This document shows positions 6,301 to 12,160 of a DNA stretch of 12,160 bases, one piece after another. A program made the position numbers and the translations under genes. Position 1 is the first letter of the stretch. Each line of letters starts with the position of its first letter. Origin of the DNA: Methanomassiliicoccaceae archaeon (GTDB taxonomy: Archaea; Thermoplasmatota; Thermoplasmata; Methanomassiliicoccales; Methanomethylophilaceae); NCBI GenBank assembly GCA_016282555.1, contig JAEEKU010000038.1:1-12160 (forward strand), in the 5' to 3' direction. The notes beneath the pieces are model-generated. The model was not told where the DNA came from. It worked only from the letters and a program-made list of their open reading frames with translations, and ran no database searches.

Positions 6301-7482
6301 TCATGCCTTCTGTTTTTTAAGGAAATCGTCGTAAAGCGGCGAAAGGGATCTCATAGTCTCCACGGTCTGCTTCAGACAGTCCGCCGCGTAGTCTATCTGC
6401 TCCATGGTTGTTTCTTCGGGAATGGTGATTCTTATGGATCCGTGGGCGATCTCGTGAGGAAGGCCGATTCCGAGAAGAACATGGGAGGGATCGAGGGATC
6501 CGGACGCGCACGCCGAGCCGGTGGATACGCAGATGCCCTTCATTCCGAGACTCATAAGCATGGATTCTCCCTCTATGAATTCGAAGCTGAAGTCCGCGTT
6601 GCTCGGGAGCCTCTTTTTTCTGTCGCCGTTGAGCCTGGAATAGGGGATCTCTTTCAGAACGCGGTCTATGAGATGATCGCGGAGCATTATCAGCCTCTTG
6701 TTGGCCGCTTCCATATTTTTGCAGGCCAGCTCCGCCGCCAGCCCCATTCCGACCACTCCCGGAACGTTGGTGGTTCCGGCTCTGCGTCCCTCTTCCTGCT
6801 CCCCGCCGTGCATGAACGGGGGAAGTTTTATCCCCTTTCTGACGAAAAGGAATCCGACGCCTTTCGGGCCTCCGAATTTATGTCCGCTCGCGCTCAGCAT
6901 GTCTATATTCATCGATTTCACGTCGAGGGGTATGTGTCCGAAGGCCTGTACGGCATCGGTGTGGAAGATGATTCCCCTTTCGCGAGCCAGTTTTCCTATG
7001 GCGGCTACGGGCTGGATCGAACCTATCTCGTTGTTCGCGGTCATTACCGAGATCATGACGGTGTCTGGCCCGATTGCTTTCTCCAACTCGTCCATTTTTA
7101 TGATTCCGCCGGAGTCCGTGCCGACTCTGGTCACGCGGAATCCTCTTCTCTCCAGATAATATGAAGTTTCCAGAACTGCGTGGTGCTCGATCGACGAGAT
7201 TATAATATGCTTTCCTTTCTTCTCCAGCATCTCCATTCCGGAGATCAGGGCCCAGTTGTCAGACTCGGTTCCTCCGGATGTGAAGAAAATTTCCGAGGGG
7301 TCCGCGTTTATGCAGTCCGCTATCTGTTTTCTCGCTTTCTTAACGGCCGCCCGGGGGGTTCTGGACATCGCATGGATGCTCGAGGGGTTGCCGTACTCTT
7401 CCGTAAAAAACGGGATCATGGCATCCAGAACCTCTTTTCTCATCCGGGATGTCGCCGCGTTGTCTAGGTAAATATTCTGCAT
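6301..7482 (-). CDS. nifS: Cysteine desulfurase (NifS/IscS type)
   Basis: 393 residues, a PLP-dependent class V aminotransferase-fold enzyme that converts L-cysteine to alanine and a protein persulfide for Fe-S assembly. Signatures: MQNIYLDNAATS and YGNPSSIH at the N terminus, SGGTESDNWAL for PLP phosphate binding, H100 in IEHHAVLE stacking on PLP, D176 and Q179 in HTDAVQAFG, the Schiff-base lysine K202 in SASGHKFGGPKG, and the catalytic cysteine C325 in STGSACASGSLDPSH. Length is normal for the family. The start at 7482 has AGAGG 7 nt upstream; the frame remains open to 8139 but that extension is antisense to the DUF3877-like gene and makes no sense as protein. It overlaps nifU by ATGA, so the two are coupled. 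A perfect inverted repeat lies about 80 bases upstream and may be its operator. Confidence 0.97.
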   Translation of the reverse strand: MQNIYLDNAATSRMRKEVLDAMIPFFTEEYGNPSSIHAMSRTPRAAVKKARKQIADCINADPSEIFFTSGGTESDNWALISGMEMLEKKGKHIIISSIEHHAVLETSYYLERRGFRVTRVGTDSGGIIKMDELEKAIGPDTVMISVMTANNEIGSIQPVAAIGKLARERGIIFHTDAVQAFGHIPLDVKSMNIDMLSASGHKFGGPKGVGFLFVRKGIKLPPFMHGGEQEEGRRAGTTNVPGVVGMGLAAELACKNMEAANKRLIMLRDHLIDRVLKEIPYSRLNGDRKKRLPSNADFSFEFIEGESMLMSLGMKGICVSTGSACASGSLDPSHVLLGIGLPHEIAHGSIRITIPEETTMEQIDYAADCLKQTVETMRSLSPLYDDFLKKQKA

Positions 7483-7562
7483 GTCGGTGCCTCTGAATCG
7501 GAGTCTGCCGCCGGAACTGGCCGCAGCCGGGTCTGAACGGATATCCGCGGTTCCGTATTTAG

Positions 7563-7589
7563 TAATTCCTATCAATTTAATAGGAATTA
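7563..7589. promoter_or_regulatory. Perfect 10-7-10 bp inverted repeat, candidate operator ahead of nifS
   Basis: TAATTCCTAT (7563-7572) and ATAGGAATTA (7580-7589) are exact inverted copies around a 7-nt A/T spacer. On the minus strand the centre reads CCTATTAAATTGATAGG, which includes a TATA-like TATTAAAT. The site lies 81 bases ahead of the nifS start and covers the stop codon of the DUF3877-like gene. A/T-rich arms and lack of a T-run argue against a terminator. A related 17-bp site lies at 8128-8144. Confidence 0.6.
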
Positions 7590-8120
7590 ATAAGCGGAAA
7601 AAACCGGCCGTCCGCGGGGGCGTCGGGAGGGAAGGCCGAAGCCCAGCGCCAGATACTCCTCCCGGGAGAATCTGTGGTAAGTGAGTCTCCCGAGCTCTTC
7701 GGAGAGGCAGTAGACGTCGGTATCCAGATCCGGGGGGAAAACGAGAATCCAGTCGAAATCGATCCATTCCGATCTGACGAGCTTCGAACCGGGATATTTC
7801 TTTCCGATAAAGGCGCGGAATTCCTCCGCGGAGGCGCCGGTTTTGATCAGAGACGCTACGTCTTTCACTGTTTCCCTGACCGGAAGCGCGGCGATGCGCC
7901 GGCAGTCCTCTTCGGAGACGATGACCCTGAGGCGTCCGGGGAGCTCTTCGAGAACGATGTCCGGGAACGAGGAGGACGCTTCGCGGAACTCTCTCCCGAT
8001 CGAGGAAAAATTTCCGCCGCAGGGGTAGTAGAGGGACACGCTTCCCGTGAAATCCCCTATCTTCAGGTACATCTCCTGTATCGTAGTCAGCGTTCTGGAG
8101 AACAGTTCGCTTCCGTTCAT
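7587..8120 (-). CDS. DUF3877-like protein, unknown function
   Basis: 177 residues, soluble. The pattern matches the DUF3877 family as I know it: IQEMYLKIGD followed by VSLYYPCGG near the N terminus ('iqE...KlG....irlYYP'), and near the C terminus WIDFDWILVFPPDLDTDVYC and then TYHRFSREEYLALGFG ('YHRFT.eDy...gF'). The biochemical role of this family is not established. ATG 8120 is preferred over the TTG at 8135 because AGGGAT lies a few bases upstream and a TATA-like CATATACC lies about 25 bases ahead. The basic tail (LPSRRPRGRP) is unusual. It is divergent from the DUF5131 gene and shares with it a short intergenic site related to the nifS operator; it runs toward nifS with a 104-base gap. Confidence 0.75.
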   Translation of the reverse strand: MNGSELFSRTLTTIQEMYLKIGDFTGSVSLYYPCGGNFSSIGREFREASSSFPDIVLEELPGRLRVIVSEEDCRRIAALPVRETVKDVASLIKTGASAEEFRAFIGKKYPGSKLVRSEWIDFDWILVFPPDLDTDVYCLSEELGRLTYHRFSREEYLALGFGLPSRRPRGRPVFSAY

Positions 8121-8127
8121 CGAAATC

Positions 8128-8144
8128 CCTATCAAACAAGTAGG
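8128..8144. promoter_or_regulatory. Second operator-like site between the DUF3877-like and DUF5131 genes
   Basis: CCTATCAAACAAGTAGG matches the core of the nifS-proximal palindrome (CCTATCAATTTAATAGG) at 13 of 17 positions with identical spacing, keeping CCTATCAA and TAGG. It overlaps the expected core promoter and start point of the minus-strand gene and lies just upstream of the plus-strand gene. Confidence 0.45.
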
Positions 8145-8152
8145 TATATGAG
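8143..8152. promoter_or_regulatory. Shared TATA-like element for divergent DUF3877-like and DUF5131 genes
   Basis: GGTATATGAG on the plus strand and CTCATATACC on the minus strand. It would start the minus-strand transcript near 8122 (nearly leaderless at ATG 8120) and the plus-strand transcript near 8172 (leader about 55 nt to ATG 8227). Confidence 0.4.
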
Positions 8153-8226
8153 CGTTGCCGTCAGAACCATTACATATCCGGGCAATGTGCGCGGTTCATG
8201 CCGGTCTGCCGGAATGCGGGGAAGAG

Positions 8227-9315
8227 ATGAGCGATCCGAGAGCATGGAATCCGTGGCACGGTTGCAGGAAATACAGCGAGGGCTGCGCCAACTGCTATAT
8301 GTACTATCTCGACGAAGCCAGAGGTGTTCCGGAGAAGTCTTCGGAGATCGCGAAAACCGGCGATTTTTACAAGCCTCTGATGAAGGACGGCAGCGGGAGG
8401 TACAGGGTTCCGGCCGGTTTCATGCTGCGGGTGAACATGACCTCGGATACCTTTCTCGAAGAGGCCGGGGAATGGCTCGGCGAGATGTGGAGGATAATCA
8501 GGCGCAGGCCGGACGTGATCTTTTACGTGCTTACGAAAAGGGCCTACAGAATCCCGCACTGTCTTCCGGAGGACTGGGGCGGGGGATACGAGAACGTTTC
8601 TCTGAACATAACCTGCGAGAGCCAGTCCGCATTCGACGAGAGGTGGCCGGTTCTGGAGAAGGTTCCCGCGAAGCACAAGGGGCTCAGCCTCTCGCCTCTT
8701 CTTACAGATATAGACATAACTCCGGCGCTGGAATCGGGGCAGATAGAGCTGGTCAGTCTCGGAGGAGAGGGATACGGCGGAACCACCCCGTGCAGGTACG
8801 AATGGATGGAGAAGATAAGCAGGGATTGCGGAGAGTACGGGGTGAATTTCGTGGCGGAATCGGTGGGTTCCGTGTTCGTGAAGAACGGATCCGTGTTCGA
8901 ATCGGACTCTCCGGCGGTTCAGGCCAGATGGGCGTTCAACACCGGCCTCACGCATATCTCGGGGAAGCCGGAATACAGGCTGTACAGTCCCTACGACGGG
9001 CATCTGCTGGGGGAGGACGAGCTTATAGCTCCGGTTTTCAACAAAAACAGGTGCTTCAGGTGCTCCTGGCTTCATCTTTGCTCCGGCTGCATCGGATGCG
9101 GCGGATGCAAGGACGTCGCTCTCGCGGATATTGACGGAAACGAGGTCGCCGGCAGGAAGCAGTCGGTGAACAGGATTCTGAGATCGAGAAATATAGAGGA
9201 TTATTTCCGGAATCAGCGATGCTCCGGCGGCGGCAGCCGGACCAGCCGTTCCGGCTCTCGATATCAGGCATCCTCATTCCCGGAGAAGCGCTTCCTGGCG
9301 AAGTTCGCGCAGTAA
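8227..9315 (+). CDS. DUF5131 family (phage Gp37/Gp68-like) protein with extra C-terminal Cys cluster
   Basis: 362 residues. The N terminus WNPWHGCRKYSEGCANCYMY is the DUF5131 signature; C13, C20 and C23 form a CX6CX2C set resembling the cluster-binding loop of radical SAM enzymes, to which this family is thought to be related. Further family text: MTSDTFLEEAGEWLGEMW, FYVLTKRAYRI, NVSLNITCESQ, LSLSPLLTDIDI and LVSLGGEG. The substrate is unknown. After the usual core there is a segment with six cysteines (C276, C279, C285, C288, C291, C294; NRCFRCSWLHLCSGCIGCGG), ferredoxin-like in spacing, and a Ser/Arg-rich tail. ATG 8227 is preferred, with GGGGAAGAG directly upstream; the frame extends to 8155. 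The last 52 bases overlap the convergent HPP gene. Confidence 0.85.
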   Translation: MSDPRAWNPWHGCRKYSEGCANCYMYYLDEARGVPEKSSEIAKTGDFYKPLMKDGSGRYRVPAGFMLRVNMTSDTFLEEAGEWLGEMWRIIRRRPDVIFYVLTKRAYRIPHCLPEDWGGGYENVSLNITCESQSAFDERWPVLEKVPAKHKGLSLSPLLTDIDITPALESGQIELVSLGGEGYGGTTPCRYEWMEKISRDCGEYGVNFVAESVGSVFVKNGSVFESDSPAVQARWAFNTGLTHISGKPEYRLYSPYDGHLLGEDELIAPVFNKNRCFRCSWLHLCSGCIGCGGCKDVALADIDGNEVAGRKQSVNRILRSRNIEDYFRNQRCSGGGSRTSRSGSRYQASSFPEKRFLAKFAQ

Positions 9316-9773
9316 GCGATCGCCATCATCACGGCCACGCCCAGCATCACGGGGACGAACAGGTATTCGATCGACCCGAATCCGCTCATGACGCAGGTTA
9401 TCGCGGTGGCTCCTCCGGGAGGATGGATGGTGCCCGTGAGCATCATCACGACTATTGCCGCGCATCCCGCTATGCCGATGCCGGCCCATTTCCAGTCATC
9501 GAAGTTTCCGGTCTGGATGAGAACGAAAGCCACCGATATTCCGATTATTGCCGAGAACAAGTGGCCGAAGAACACGTTCTTGGGCTTCGAGAAAGGAGCC
9601 TTCGGAGCTCCGTAGATCAGGACGGCGGTGGCTCCGAACGACGCTACGAGATAAGGGTTGGACAGCGTCTGGTCCAGGTATGCGAGGAAAGCCAGCGCCG
9701 CGAAGGCCGCGACAGCCGTTATGACTATAGTCGCTGTGCAGTACTTCTCGCTCGGTCTGAAAGGATTCTCCAT
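9264..9773 (-). CDS. HPP family membrane protein
   Basis: 169 residues. The family signature HPPGGATA is at residues 117-124, and NPYLVASFGATAVLIYGAP (residues 39-57) is the other conserved block of this family (usual form 'P...aPFGASAVLlFg.P.sPlaqPrn', here continuing APFSKPKNV). Hydrophobic segments lie at about 13-32, 41-56, 70-87, 97-114 and 136-157. HPP relatives in cyanobacteria and chloroplasts have been linked to nitrite transport. Lying 59 bases behind hcp on the same strand, the gene is probably co-transcribed with it, consistent with handling of nitrite or derived nitrogen oxides; that is inference. ATG 9773 is chosen because of the upstream GGAGAAGG and the family's usual N terminus; a longer frame to 9836 would overlap hcp. 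Confidence 0.9.
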   Translation of the reverse strand: MENPFRPSEKYCTATIVITAVAAFAALAFLAYLDQTLSNPYLVASFGATAVLIYGAPKAPFSKPKNVFFGHLFSAIIGISVAFVLIQTGNFDDWKWAGIGIAGCAAIVVMMLTGTIHPPGGATAITCVMSGFGSIEYLFVPVMLGVAVMMAIAYCANFARKRFSGNEDA

Positions 9774-9793
9774 ATTAACACGCCTTCTCCGGG

Positions 9794-9818
9794 CCTGCAG
9801 GGATCTTCTCCCCGCAGG
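9794..9818 (-). promoter_or_regulatory. Hairpin between hcp and the HPP gene
   Basis: CCTGC (9794-9798) and GGG (9800-9802) pair with CCC (9811-9813) and GCAGG (9814-9818), an 8-bp stem with one bulged A and an 8-nt loop. It fills much of the 59-base gap and has no T-run on the minus strand. It may be a processing or attenuation element inside the operon. Confidence 0.35.
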
Positions 9819-9832
9819 ATGAAATCGTTTCT

Positions 9833-11356
9833 TCACTCGATCTTCAGGACGGCCATGTCGCCGGCCACGGTTCCGTTCGCTTTGATCCCGAAAGACTTCA
9901 CGAGGACGTCCAGCACGCCGGGGGTGACGAATCCGGGGAGCCTCGGCCCGAGCATTATGTCCTTCACGCCGAGACTGAGCAGCGTCAGCAGCACGAGGAC
10001 GGCCTTCTGCTCGTACCAGGATATGTTGAACGACAGCGGCAGGCCGTTTATGTCAGTGCCGAAGGCCTTCGCCAGCGCACCGGCGATGACCACCAGGGAG
10101 TAGCAGTCGTTGCATTGTCCCGCATCGATCACGCGCGGTATTCCTCCGATATCTCCGAGATCGAGCTTGTTGAACCTGTACTTGGCGCATCCCGCCGTCA
10201 GGATGACGGTGTCCCCGGGAAGGCTCTGAGCGAACTCGGTATAGTACGTTCTCTCCTTCTCGCGCCCGTCGCATCCAGCCATGACGACGAACCTCTTTAT
10301 TGCTCCGGTCCTGACCGCATCGACGATTTTATCCGCCAGTGCGAGCACCTGGGAGTGCCCGAAGCCTATCGTCAGAGAGACATCGTCGATCTGGGAAGGC
10401 GGAGGGCAGCTCCTGGCCATGGCTATGACTTCGGAGAAGTCCTTCTTCCCGTCCTTCGGACCGATGTGCTTCACTCCTTCCACGCCGGCGGTTCCGGTGG
10501 TGAAGAGCCTCTCCCTGTAGGAGTCCTTCGGGATAAGGACGCAGTTGGTGGTCGCGACGACGGGCCCGTTGAAGGATTCGAACTCTTCCTTCTGCTTGTA
10601 CCAGGCGCCTCCGTAGTTTCCGGCGAGGTTTTTGTACTTCTTGAACGCAGGATAGGAGCTGGCCGTCAGCATCTCTCCGTGCGTGTACACGTCGATGCCG
10701 GTGCCCTGAGTCTGCTCCAGAATGAATTCCAGATCTTTCAGGTCGTGTCCGGTGACGAGGATCCCGGGATTCTTGCCCGCGCCGGTTCTTACCTGAGTGA
10801 TCTCCGGGACGCCGTATTTTCCGGTGTTGGATTCGTCCAGCAGAGCCAGGCAGGCCGCTCCGGTCTTCCCGCATTCCATATTGAGGGCGATAAGCTCATC
10901 GGCGGTCTTGTCTTCGGCAAGGGAGGCCATGCCTCTTCTTATGAATTCCATGACGGCCTCGTCCTTTGCGCCGAGGATGCGCGCATGGTGATAATATGCG
11001 GCCATCCCTTTCAGCCCGTACAGCAGGAGCTCCTTGAGCGACCTGAGGTCTTCGTTTCTGTCGAGGGAGAGGACGTCTTTGCATCTGATTTCTGCGTCCT
11101 TCCCGATGAGCTTCTTCGCTTTCCCAGTCTGGCCGTCTACGGCCTTTTTGTCGAAATTGGTGTTGCTGAGGGTCATGAAAAGGCCGTCGACCATGATCTC
11201 ATCGGCGTCTTCTCCCTTTATTCCGCAGGCAGCAAGCTCTATGAGGGTCCCTAAAAGAATATCCTGGCTCCCGGCGAGTTCCCCGGTCTTTCCGCAGACC
11301 CCTCTCTTCACACAGCCTGTTCCCGCAATCGTCTCTTCGCACTGTCTGCATAGCAT
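9833..11356 (-). CDS. hcp: Hydroxylamine reductase / hybrid-cluster protein
   Basis: 507 residues. Hcp carries one cubane cluster plus a hybrid Fe-S-O cluster and reduces hydroxylamine and, in E. coli, nitric oxide. The N-terminal cluster cysteines C3, C6, C15 and C21 appear in MLCRQCEETIAGTGCVKRGV. The eight hybrid-cluster ligands known from Desulfovibrio Hcp can all be placed: H204 (TGHDL), E228 (THGEML), C272 (TTNCVLIPK), C362 (MAGCDGR), C390 (TAGCAKYRF), C415 (DAGQCNDC), E449 and K451 (SWYEQKA). The protein is somewhat shorter than the 540-550 typical of class I. ATG 11356 fits the family N terminus; the ATG at 11401 lies next to the TATA box, upstream of the expected transcript start. 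It lies upstream of the HPP gene and divergent from an HxlR regulator. Confidence 0.97.
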   Translation of the reverse strand: MLCRQCEETIAGTGCVKRGVCGKTGELAGSQDILLGTLIELAACGIKGEDADEIMVDGLFMTLSNTNFDKKAVDGQTGKAKKLIGKDAEIRCKDVLSLDRNEDLRSLKELLLYGLKGMAAYYHHARILGAKDEAVMEFIRRGMASLAEDKTADELIALNMECGKTGAACLALLDESNTGKYGVPEITQVRTGAGKNPGILVTGHDLKDLEFILEQTQGTGIDVYTHGEMLTASSYPAFKKYKNLAGNYGGAWYKQKEEFESFNGPVVATTNCVLIPKDSYRERLFTTGTAGVEGVKHIGPKDGKKDFSEVIAMARSCPPPSQIDDVSLTIGFGHSQVLALADKIVDAVRTGAIKRFVVMAGCDGREKERTYYTEFAQSLPGDTVILTAGCAKYRFNKLDLGDIGGIPRVIDAGQCNDCYSLVVIAGALAKAFGTDINGLPLSFNISWYEQKAVLVLLTLLSLGVKDIMLGPRLPGFVTPGVLDVLVKSFGIKANGTVAGDMAVLKIE

Positions 11357-11401
11357 TTTGATCGTCTTCCCGCCTAGCGGCAGGTTTCTAAAAGATACCA
11401 T

Positions 11402-11412
11402 GTTATAAATAC
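11402..11412. promoter_or_regulatory. Shared TATA region for divergent hcp and HxlR genes
   Basis: GTTATAAATAC contains a TATA box readable on both strands. Plus-strand start near 11432 would make the HxlR gene (ATG 11435) leaderless. Minus-strand start near 11381 would give hcp a 25-nt leader with GGGAAG. Half-sites GGTTTC (11383-11388) and GAAACC (11429-11434) are inverted copies placed about equally on each side. Confidence 0.55.
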
Positions 11413-11434
11413 CGCCACTTTCTGCTTGGAAACC

Positions 11435-11791
11435 ATGGACAAGATGTGCACCGTTTACAAGACAATGGACTACCTTTCGAAGAGATGGACCGTCCTGATA
11501 CTGCACGAGATGAGCAAAGGGCCGGAGTGGAAGAGATTCTCGGAGATAGAAAGGTCCATGAAAGAGGTGACAGCCAAGGTTCTTACCGAGCGCCTCAGGG
11601 AGCTGGAGGCGGAAGGGCTGGTCGAGAGGAGAGTGGACACGTCCTGCGTGCCGATGAAGAGCGAGTACCGCCTCACAGAAGCGAGCAGGGAACTCATGGG
11701 GGTTGTCCGCGAACTCAAGATGTGGGCTCTGAAATGGAAGATCGACAACCCTGTATGCGCCAACACCCATTGCAGGCTGTGCACCCTCTGA
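11435..11791 (+). CDS. HxlR-family winged-helix transcriptional regulator with Cys-rich tail
   Basis: 118 residues. The opening CTVYKTMDYLSKRWTVLILH is the typical HxlR start ('C....aldligGKWtllIl.el'), followed by the recognition region (FSEIERSMKEVTAKVLTERL), the wing (ELEAEGLVERRV) and the dimer helix (EYRLTEASRELM). Cysteines are C5, C71 and a C-terminal CX4CX2C group (C108, C113, C116; NPVCANTHCRLCTL), beyond the usual HxlR core. HxlR proteins are MarR-like dimers; several sense redox or electrophiles through cysteines. Gene position divergent from hcp suggests it controls hcp-HPP and itself. ATG 11435 is preferred over TTG 11426; the nearby TATA box makes a leaderless message likely. 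The effector (NO, hydroxylamine, redox or metal) is not shown by the sequence. Confidence 0.9.
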   Translation: MDKMCTVYKTMDYLSKRWTVLILHEMSKGPEWKRFSEIERSMKEVTAKVLTERLRELEAEGLVERRVDTSCVPMKSEYRLTEASRELMGVVRELKMWALKWKIDNPVCANTHCRLCTL

Positions 11792-11802
11792 CGGGCGTGT
11801 TG

Positions 11803-11845
11803 CCGCGGAAGGGGCGCGCGTATAATGCCTTAATCCGCGGTTTTT
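11803..11845 (+). terminator. Candidate terminator after the HxlR gene
   Basis: CCGCGG at 11803-11808 can pair with CCGCGG at 11835-11840, which is directly followed by TTTTT. The loop is long (26 nt) and G/C-rich, so the call is moderate. Confidence 0.4.
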
Positions 11846-11860
11846 AAGGTTACACCTGGC

Positions 11861-11878
11861 CCGGTACGGCCGTGCCGG
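11861..11878. promoter_or_regulatory. Palindrome upstream of the NRPS-like gene
   Basis: CCGGTACGGCCGTGCCGG is an 18-bp palindrome with one T-G non-match pair. It lies 70 bases before the NRPS-like start. Two copies of TCCGGGA (11880-11886, 11898-11904) follow. It may be an operator or the end of the upstream transcript. Confidence 0.3.
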
Positions 11879-11916
11879 ATCCGGGAGCGTCAGAATTTCC
11901 GGGACTTTTTAAGTCA

Positions 11917-11926
11917 TATTATTAAA
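11917..11926 (+). promoter_or_regulatory. TATA-like promoter of the NRPS-like gene
   Basis: TATTATTAAA lies about 25 bases ahead of ATG 11948, and no ribosome site precedes that ATG, which suggests a leaderless transcript. An alternative box, TTTTTAAG, lies at 11906-11913. Confidence 0.45.
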
Positions 11927-11947
11927 TCAATTACGGCATGACGCATC

Positions 11948-12160
11948 ATGACCCGCGATCGCTATTTCGATGACCTTCTGTCAGATTATACGGACAAAAG
12001 CCCGTTTCCTCTGGATCCGGACTGCGGGGGCCGGCCGGGGGTCGCGGAAAGCACTCTCAGGCTGTCCGAACTCGCCGCCCGTTTCTCCTGCCCGGTTTCC
12101 GCGGCGGCGGCAGCGGTGTTCGCGTATGCGGTCTCCCGTTTCACGTGCAGCCGGGACGTC
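11948..12160 (+). CDS. Start of a protein resembling an NRPS condensation domain (3' end outside window)
   Basis: 71 codons are visible before the window ends. The stretch PFPLDPDC, then LRLSELAARFSCPVSAAAAA and VFAYAVSRFTCSRDV, follows the pattern of the middle of NRPS condensation domains ('LPtDrprp ... l..lAr..gvTpf..llAaFa.lL.ryTgqeDv'). If right, the protein starts at the second half of a condensation domain, which would be an odd starter module. No adenylation or carrier domain is in view, so the call rests on one pattern. The gene starts in G/C-rich sequence (CGGGGGCCGGCCGGGG). NRPS genes are rare in archaea but are known in some rumen Methanobrevibacter. Other acyltransferases of the same fold are possible. 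Confidence 0.5.
   Translation, partial: MTRDRYFDDLLSDYTDKSPFPLDPDCGGRPGVAESTLRLSELAARFSCPVSAAAAAVFAYAVSRFTCSRDV

Noticed and set aside
7563..7589. Reading the perfect inverted repeat as a terminator of the DUF3877-like gene
   Set aside because: The arms are A/T-rich and overlap the stop codon, no T-run follows, and the core recurs in a promoter; an operator fits better, though a terminator is not excluded.
7483..8139. N-terminal extension of the nifS frame
   Set aside because: The added text is Arg/Pro-rich, antisense to the DUF3877-like gene, and the family N terminus MQNIYLDNAATS with a ribosome site begins at 7482.
7674..9134. Long plus-strand open frame of 486 codons across the DUF3877-like and DUF5131 genes
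   Set aside because: It is antisense to one gene and out of frame with the other; its product is Arg/Gly-rich with no domain, and both overlapped genes have family motifs and ribosome sites.
9219..10103. 294-codon plus-strand frame over the HPP gene and end of hcp
   Set aside because: No recognisable domain; antisense to two genes with clear family signatures.
10115..11254. 379-codon plus-strand frame antisense to hcp
   Set aside because: hcp on the minus strand has every cluster ligand; the antisense frame is a by-product of G/C-rich codon bias.
11357..11770. N-terminal extension of the hcp frame
   Set aside because: It runs through the divergent promoter and antisense to the HxlR gene; the Hcp family starts at the MLCRQC motif.
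1..12160. CRISPR array, tRNA or rRNA genes
   Set aside because: No regularly spaced repeats, no cloverleaf-type sequence with conserved tRNA boxes, and no rRNA-like sequence were noticed by eye on either strand.

Overview
The window looks archaeal. TATA-like boxes sit about 25 bp ahead of probable leaderless or short-leader starts, Shine-Dalgarno motifs of the GGAG/GGTG type precede other genes, surface proteins carry C-terminal or N-terminal membrane anchors, and the metabolism points to an anaerobe (Hcp, a compact nifS-nifU pair). Inference: a gut- or rumen-type methanogen of the Methanomassiliicoccales/Thermoplasmatota is the best guess. There is no rRNA or marker gene here to prove it.

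Layout, left to right. Positions 1-553 hold the C-terminal end of a surface protein with a Big_2 (Ig-like) domain and a C-terminal membrane anchor, closed by a hairpin terminator. Positions 554-2843 form an accessory patch: a decayed fragment of an AAA/DUF4143-type ATPase, an intact AlbA_2 (Schlafen-like)/ATPase/winged-helix regulator at 1130-2458 with a 23-bp tandem repeat duplicating its promoter and start codon, and a 39-bp near-identical direct repeat on each side. Positions 2844-4857 contain a divergent pair, a small four-helix membrane protein (-) and an anchored surface protein with a Listeria-Bacteroides (InlB B-type) repeat (+). Positions 4898-5470 hold two small ORFs in one frame, separated only by a single TAG. 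That TAG is the only amber codon ending any gene I call here, so pyrrolysine readthrough is a real possibility.

Positions 5445-9315 form an iron-sulfur-flavoured region: a small DUF3574-like protein, nifU and nifS (overlapping ATGA), a DUF3877-like protein, and a divergent DUF5131 (phage Gp37/Gp68-type, radical-SAM-like Cys motif) protein with an added six-cysteine C-terminal segment. A 10-7-10 bp perfect inverted repeat in front of nifS and a related 17-bp site between the DUF3877 and DUF5131 genes suggest a shared regulator.

Positions 9264-11791 form a nitrosative-stress-like module: hydroxylamine reductase/hybrid-cluster protein (hcp) followed by an HPP-family membrane protein, with a divergent HxlR-type regulator carrying a Cys-rich tail and sharing one TATA region with hcp. 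From 11948 to the window end is the start of a protein resembling the second half of a nonribosomal peptide synthetase condensation domain, cut off by the window edge.

No tRNA, rRNA, CRISPR array or intact insertion sequence was seen.
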